Of a stretch of 64,000 nt of DNA, positions 57,846-64,000 are shown piece after piece. Position 1 is the first letter of the stretch, and every line of letters begins with the position of its first letter. The notes under the pieces were generated by a model. It made no database searches and was not told where the DNA came from. It was given only the letters and a program-made list of their open reading frames with translations. Origin of the DNA: Moniliophthora roreri (taxonomy: Eukaryota; Basidiomycota; Agaricomycetes; Agaricales; Marasmiaceae); the NCBI GenBank assembly GCA_001466705.2, contig LATX02000046.1, positions 62,001-126,000 on the forward strand, written 5' to 3'. Made by a program: the position numbers and the translations under genes.

Positions 57846-60062
57846 CTACTTTGCAATTGGGTCGAGGATAGCAGAGAGAGAAGGAGAGAAGAAATACTCT
57901 CCACCACGAGACACCACGAAATCTAGGACACCAGACCGATCAGTATGCTGCGGGAATACTTTCGCAAGAGACGCACCCTTCTTGATGGTGATAATGCGAC
58001 TTGGGTCGAGAGGGTCAAGGCCAGACACGGGACGTGGCGTGTTACCATTTGAAGGTCCTTGATTAGTTGAGCCTTTGTGACGGGTGGTGAGCTTCAAAGT
58101 ATTTTATCTATGATGAACATACCAATGATAGGATCGACGCCCTAAGGAATAAGGGATGTCAATGAATGAGTGGAATGACAGAAACCTCGAGCACTTACGG
58201 GACTACATTCAATTACAGCGAGGGATGATTTGTTAGTAATTCACGGGTGTAATTGTTGACCCAGGCAAATACTCACGGAACTAGAATGATCAATATTAAT
58301 GATAGACGTTCAGTACAAATGATGTGAACATTACCTTGCTTTCCAAAGAAAAAGCTGAAGTGAAGCGGGTTGATGGTGTGAAAAGGAGGCTGACTGGAAG
58401 TAGACATGAACATACTTAGCGTTGTCAACCCAATTCTTCTGTATGAATTGGAAACCACTCCCAATATTTGACTGATATGCGACTACCATCATGATTTAGT
58501 TTAGGGGTACAGGCCAAGGGTTCTGATGTACGTACCAAATGCCAGCCCTCGTTCAAGAATACCGAGATCGCTGCTCTTCTTGAGCTGCTTCTCAAGAAGG
58601 GTCACTATGATCATCATTAATTGGTGCAAGAGAGAGCGATATGGGAGGACGTACCTTCAGGTCCATAAGGAATGCCCGCACGGATAATATGGATGGATGT
58701 ATTTTCCTCTCCGAAATCAGCACGGGGTCGGGTCTTTCGGATGTGCGCAGAGAACGGGCAGTTGGTTTGATTCGTGACGATATCGAAGCCATCACCATGA
58801 TTAAAGTTGAAGTCATTGTTTCGCCGAGCATCCTTGGCGAGGACCTGGTCATCCCTCAGAGGTGCGAGATCAATGGGCGCTCCCTAGATAAGAGCGCTTC
58901 AGCAAAATTAGAGTACATCGAAGAGTTGATTGCTTACACTCTTCCACCGACCAACCATTCTCGCGCCGAACAAGTCAATGTTTTCTTGCTTTGTGAGCCC
59001 CGGCACCTTCAACGCGTTGTCGATCACAAACTGATCGAACTCAGGTACGAACTGCTGCAACTGACGGAAAGCAAGGAACGAGCCGTCTTTAGCCCAAGCT
59101 GGACGATTAGTAGCATCACCCCGTTCGCCCAGGATGAATTGTCCTGGATCCAAAGTGATTTGACCAGGAAGGGGATCAACAGTGAAACCAGCGATCGCGG
59201 GCTGGCTGATACCATCCATGTATCCGAAGTCTGGCGTTTCCAAGTCAGTTGATACCTATCGAGGGAGATCATGATGAACATACGCTCATGGCCTTCCTGA
59301 TTTCCAGGACGGGCACTACCTTGCAAACGATAGCTTTCGTGAATGGAAGAGCCCATTATAGCTTGGATCCTCAGCAGTTGGGTATTGACCCGTAGTAGCG
59401 AATCCGAAGCAAGAATGAAAACACCATGGATGCTGGTACCCTTGAAGGCGGGAATCCATTTACCGGTCCCAGGATCACCGAGATTCTCGGCGTCTGCAAA
59501 CTGGCCAGCTTTGAATGCGCCGTCAGCCAAATCATCGGTAACGCCCAAAGCGTTGAGACCACTCTGGGTGAATGCCAGGTTGACTGCTGTAATAGGCTGA
59601 GTTCTGACAGAGAGAAGCTGCTTGGTTGTCGTGATGAGAGGGTGAACTCGTTTGATTTTGCTCTTGAACGCCTTTGAGTCGCGGATACTGAAGAAGAAGA
59701 AGAGTTCCTTTTTCTTCTTCATTCCAACCCTGCAACCGCCGTCATCAGTTAGGGATGAGTAACAGGAAGGAGGGTTGTGTATTACAGAATATCACCCTGG
59801 ATGTTGTCGAGATTCAAGCCAACAAGACGAGAGGCGCTTTGCGCCTGATCCGCAGTCGGGAGCTTAGGTTGTTCTGCGGGATCTGAGAGTGCATGAAATA
59901 AGTTCGGGCGACTAGCACGACCATGTTAGACAACGAACCTATAAAGATGGAGTCTGTTCGAGTCTCCGAGTCTTGTCGGGCTTGCAAAGATTGAGCATCG
60001 GGAGATGCACAGGCATAACGAGACGTGAGGCTTAAAGCCCAGAAAAGTAGCGCGAATCTCAT
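57846..60062 (-). CDS. Secreted DyP-type peroxidase
   Basis: Starts MRFALLFWALSLTSRYACAS at 60062, a clear signal peptide followed by a short propeptide ending near LQARQ. Exons then give LVGLNLDNIQGDIL, VGMKKKKELFFFFSI, FTQSGLNALGVTDDLADGAF, the catalytic FGYMDGISQP (the DyP GxxDG motif with the distal Asp) and FILGERGDATNRP. They continue with CPFSAHIRKTRPR (proximal haem-ligand His), IIRAGIPYGPE (distal Arg), and the C-terminal FFSPSLSAILDPIAK at 57846. It is a haem peroxidase acting outside the cell on dyes, phenolics and lignin-derived compounds using hydrogen peroxide. At least eight short introns interrupt it, usual for basidiomycete DyPs. All key residues are present. A few small 3' exons (58100-58500) were not fully resolved. 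Confidence 0.92.
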
Positions 60063-61669
60063 ACTGAGAGAAATCTGATGCAGGTTGAGGAGCTCGAACT
60101 GGAGAGCAGCAACTGAGATTGTCCATCTCTTTATACCCCAGCAGCCAAAGAAGACGACGTAACGGGGTGCCATCCGGAGCACCAAAACGTCAATTCCAAT
60201 GAAGGCTGTATGCGTTACATGAAGGCGAATTGAGATAGTGTGAGCAATATTCCCAAGCACGGAACATCTTCCAGGTTTGAAATGAATACCGATGCGACAG
60301 AGACAAGCCGTGCCTTGAGACACCCGCCATGAACCGTTGAGATGACTCCTTCCCGTTAGACGTGGGTATTCTGCCAGAGTTGACCTCTTGCTCCTGTAAA
60401 GGCGTGTATGGTGTTCAACGAGGATATCACTGAGACAGGGCTATTACATACTGAGTTGTTGTCGGTGTTCGGTCTCTATCCTTTCCGGTCGAGTAATTAC
60501 TTTCAAACCCGATGTCATCCTGTTGCAGCTCAGCAACCGCCCAAAACCAAGTTGTAGGGATGGCTATACCGGCAAGGACGAGCTTTGGCTCTTCCCGTGG
60601 ATGTCCAGACTGACTAGATAATTGATGGACATGTTCCAGCTGGAGGCGCCACAGGCACTACATCTCGGCGACCATTAACCGACTGTAGAGTATAGCTCCC
60701 TGAATCCTAGAGCAGTGTGCAGTGGGGAGATAAAAGTGCCGACTGGTATCTAGACTTTCCTTTGAGGATGATGTAAAGATTTTCTTTCATCGAGAGAAAG
60801 GAGTATCATGGGAACGATGGTGCATGATCGAGGATCTGGTTCGGTAACTTGACTGAGAAAGCGTGGCCTTGGTACCTGAGCAATAGCGGTTAGCGTCGGT
60901 CAAAAACGTGAGGGAGCTTGGTATTACCCTGGAGCATTTCTGTATTGGAAAGTACACGGACGTCGTCGAGTCGTCATCCTGTCGACGGCTCATCAATGTC
61001 AATCAGAAGCTTCACAGTCAGAGATTCGAGTCAGGTCCCGTCATAGGATATTCATACAAGGGACCAGGCACACCGATGACACTAATGAAAGTATCAACTA
61101 AGCGGAAAGAGATGTATATAGTCTGTCATTGCGCTGCGTTGTAGATGCTCCGTATACGTGTTGTGGCGGCACATCGAAACAAACCAAGAAAGGGTCGCAT
61201 ATGGAGCAAAGGGGATATCGAGGACAGTGAGCGTAGCACCACGGGTACACTAGTAGTTACTACGGCGGGACGTGATACAGCCTCAATGGACTGCACGCCT
61301 GAGAGGCGAGCAGGAAATCCAAGAGGTCGGTAATTTGTTGTTCGAATAAATTGTTCCTTGCAGGGCAATTTTTACTGCAAAGATGAAGACAGTAGACGGG
61401 AAGTAGAATCTAGACTGCGAAAAGAACTCAACTTGCCGCAGGTTTTCCATATTTGCATATAGGAGAACGGGTGAGCAAAATCGGGAGGGCGGTGATGGTG
61501 CGTGGCGGCCGGTTGAGAGTAGTGTACGTAATTCTTATGCCAACCTTGCTCACACTCAACGGCGTGTCCGAAATCGATTTCCAACCAATTTTGTATTCTG
61601 TAGCTCATTTGTGCACTATCGAGGGATAAAACAGGGCAAAAGGTTAAGGCGGAGGAACGCACGACCAAC
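60063..61669. other. Divergent intergenic region, DyP and Dbr1
   Basis: 1.6 kb between two divergent genes. Short frames on both strands (60787-61683) lack domains and overlap each other; none is supported. It may contain a small unrecognised gene, but I have no evidence for one. Confidence 0.45.
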
Positions 61670-63420
61670 ATGAAAGTGAGCACCTTGTTTCTTTATTTTC
61701 GGACGGCTTCCAACCACAGCATCAGGCGTTACATCTGACTAGTAAAATTCCTTCCACCATCGTTTTACCCTAGGTCGCAATCGAAGGATGCTGCCATGGT
61801 GAACTTGACAACATATATGCACATATTGCCGATTTGGAGGCGAAGAATCGATACAAGGTTGACTTATTGTTAATATGCGGCGACTTCCAAGCTATTAGGA
61901 ACCACCAAGACCTGCAATGCATGGCGGTTCCGGACAAGTACAAGGAGCTCCAGACATTTTTCAAGTCAGTATACCGTGTTCTTGGGTCCTGTAGAACCTA
62001 AATTTCTGTCAGATACTACACAGGGGCGAAAAGAGCACCAATCCTGACGATTGTCATTGGGGGGAATCATGAAGCGTCAAACTATATGTGGGAACTGTGG
62101 GTAATTTGGACGCTCATTTACACCTTTCTGATATCCTTTAGGTATCATGGCGGTTGGTTGGCACCTAATATCTACTATCTGGGGCACGCAGGATGCGTTC
62201 AATTCAACGGACTTCGTATTGCGGGCGCGTCTGGGATTTTCAAGGGCTACAACTTTTCCAAAGGTGTGGCATCCGCATTGTCATCTAGCAATGATTCCTC
62301 AACACCTCTCATTAGGCTACTTTGAGAGATTACCTTATGACAAAGAGGCATTACGGAGTGTCTACCATATACGAGAATTCAACGTTCGGAAATTGTCCCT
62401 CGTGAGTCCTTTCTCCCCATATTTTAATTCGGTGTGCAATTGACGTTGGGATAGCTTTCAAGTCCAAGCATTTTCCTGTCTCATGATTGGCCTGTTGGAA
62501 TCGACCAGTATGGTGATTTCCAGGCTCTTATCCGGGCAAAATCGCATTTTCGGCAAGAAATAAATGAGGGGAGATTAGGTTCGCCTCCTCTCATGGGTCT
62601 CCTTCGCACCCTGAAACCTGAATGGTGGTTTTCTGCGCATCTTCATTGTCGATTTGAAGCGACAGTCGTTCACGAAGGCGAAGCAAATAGTGGTCTAACG
62701 CAAAGTGCTCCTCCAGCAGCCGCAAATCCTGATGAGATTACCATTGAAGATGATTTCGATGGTGACGGCAACAACGCTACCAAGCCAGAGCCCGCCCCTC
62801 AACCGACTGTGTCCACTAATCCGGATGAGATAGCCCTTGAAGACGAGATTGAAGATGTCGCGATACCTTCAGCTCCAATGCCACCTTCTGTTACTAGGTT
62901 CCTTGCGTTAGACAAGTGTTTACCGAAACGTAAATTCCTAGAGGTATGGGAGCTATTTCGCTCGGTCAGTGCGTGCTGACACCGTTTCAATGTTCAGGTC
63001 ATCGACATCTCGATTGAAGATACCTACACTGGACAGCGTGATGAACTTCTCTTCGACCCAGAGTGGCTTGCTATAACTCGGGCGTTCCATCCATACTTCT
63101 CAGTTTATCGCTATCAGATGCCTTTCCCAGGCGAAGAACAGGCTAGAGAAATGGTTGCCAAAGAGCTGGACTGGGTTAAACAGAACCTGTTCAAAGACAA
63201 CGAGATTGCTATTCCAGTCAACCGTGTACAACAATTTGTAAAAACTGCATCAGGGCCTGGTTCCGAGGGTGGCCAAAAGTTCAAGCAACGTGAGTCTTAC
63301 GTGATTGCGATGAGGTTGACTTTACTGATGTTTCCTGTTTCTGAAGCGCAACAATTCTCAAATCCGCAAACAGAGGCGTACTGTCAAATGTTGCAGATTG
63401 AAAATAGGATAAACCGGTAG
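61670..63420 (+). CDS. dbr1: RNA lariat debranching enzyme Dbr1
   Basis: Exon 1 is only ATGAAA (61670-61675), followed by a 98-bp intron and then [20 protein letters not shown]. Metallophosphoesterase motifs appear in order: [28 protein letters not shown], then [27 protein letters not shown], and [15 protein letters not shown]. After an acidic, Pro-rich insert ([15 protein letters not shown] and a second [10 protein letters not shown] copy) comes the DBR1 C-terminal domain: [36 protein letters not shown] and a final [14 protein letters not shown]. The enzyme hydrolyses the 2'-5' bond of excised intron lariats in the nucleus, feeding RNA turnover. All metal-binding motifs are present, so it should be active. 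The duplicated NPDEIxxED motif in the insert is a local peculiarity. Confidence 0.95.
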
Positions 63421-63554
63421 TATCATCTCGCCACCTACAATAGCTCGAATTGTCGTGTTCACCCTGCTCAGTATCGTACATTAGTTTACACCCTTGATAC
63501 ATCGTATATCAAAATATGCAATTCATAAACATACAATCCAGAAAAATCATGACC
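63421..63554. other. Short convergent intergenic
   Basis: 134 bp between the dbr1 stop and the stop of the converging gene; probably overlapping 3' UTRs. Confidence 0.5.
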
Positions 63555-64000
63555 TCAATCTCCACAAACATCCATAAGAGATTCTGATTTAATCCCCATG
63601 TCTCGCGCCAATGGCGTAACAGTATTGGTGATAGCCTGTAACGCCTCTTGGTGTTCCGATATTTTGGTCAACAGCTTCTGCTGCCTTATTTCGATATTCT
63701 GGATCATCGAATCTTCATGATGTCGAAGAGACGCGTTTGCTGCTAGACTTTGGTCAACGGCAAAACAGACGGCCTCTTCAAATGTAGATGTATGGCGTCC
63801 CTGAGGCTCTGCGATTTGGCCGAGTCTGCTCTGGTCAGCGTGCTGAAGGTCCATTAGCAACTCTGTTCGAGTTTTTAGCTAAAATGACAAGAGATGGTCA
63901 GTGCAGGAAGGTGTGCCCAGGGAAGAGCACAAACTTTTTGTAACTCAGCTTCGGTCTTAATAAAAGTCTGTTCAACCTTCTGCATTGTAGCCTGGGTCCG
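63555..64000 (-). CDS. 3' end of a coiled-coil protein gene (partial)
   Basis: Two exons are visible: beyond the right edge to about 63935 (QATMQKVEQTFIKTEAELQK) and about 63880-63555 after a TTTTAG acceptor (LKTRTELLMDLQHADQSRLG and onward, ending SLMDVCGD). The visible part is mostly helical with Gln/Glu/Leu-rich heptad-like spacing (EIRQQKLLTKISEHQEALQA). The N-terminal portion lies outside the window. I do not recognise the family; coiled-coil subunits of kinetochore, nuclear-pore or vesicle-tether complexes look like this, and nothing here decides between them. Confidence 0.65.

Noticed and set aside
60787..61368. Possible small genes between DyP and Dbr1
   Set aside because: Overlapping frames on both strands, no domain, no consistent splice signals.
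1..64000. tRNA, rRNA or snoRNA genes
   Set aside because: No cloverleaf B-box (GGTTCGANTCC-like) in suitable context or rRNA core sequence was noticed; a covariance-model scan would be needed to exclude small RNAs.

Overview
The window reads as nuclear DNA of a filamentous basidiomycete, probably an Agaricomycete with a repeat-rich genome. The reasons are the short GT-AG introns in almost every host gene, the intron layout of the eS12 gene, a secreted DyP-type peroxidase, Spt5-like and Plavaka-like transposon-zone genes, and Ty3/gypsy chromoviruses. I cannot name the species. Six single n characters (17391, 21938, 24553, 31893, 33724, 36811) look like collapsed assembly gaps, and several repeat junctions fall exactly on them.

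Positions 1 to about 44,530 are a transposon compartment. It holds a degraded gypsy RNase H tail (1-300, minus); a truncated Ty3 element E1 (2009-4252, plus); a structurally complete but decayed Ty3 chromovirus E2 (5674-13480, plus; two LTRs, 5-bp target duplication, a nested solo LTR at 9346-10012); many copies of a 1.75-kb repeat 'A' with matching ends; a gag fragment E4 (19528-20180); a minus-strand relative of E2 called E3 (24793-31892) split by a block of A, C and B repeats; a decayed intron-bearing Spt5-like gene (32290-35474, minus); a Plavaka-like transposase fragment (35715-36240); repeat 'C' with CACTAC ends (36709-37651); a second, different gypsy lineage E5 (37654-41686, minus); and a 764-bp MITE with 82-bp inverted repeats (43764-44527).

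Positions 44,816 to 64,000 are gene-dense host DNA: eS12 ribosomal protein, an MFS monocarboxylate-type transporter, a coiled-coil/proline-rich protein of unknown role, a peroxisomal ALD-family ABC half-transporter, a PARP-type zinc finger protein with a Lys/Glu-rich tail, a secreted DyP peroxidase, the lariat debranching enzyme Dbr1, and the 3' end of a coiled-coil gene running off the window. These genes do not form an evident pathway.

The most interesting content is the expression strategy of the E1/E2/E3 family. All four readable LTRs carry a 10-12 nt segment about 30 bp downstream of a TATA-like box that is complementary to the sequence just inside the 5' LTR, as expected for Tf1/sushi-type self-priming. 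Gag and pol are separated by a GGGTTTT heptamer touching the gag stop, followed after six bases by a potential stem, in two diverged copies. A third reading frame (ORF3) starts four bases after the pol stop, contains a double zinc-knuckle-like cluster, and keeps the same net +1 frame offset in E2 and E3. ORF3 is my best candidate for something not previously described.
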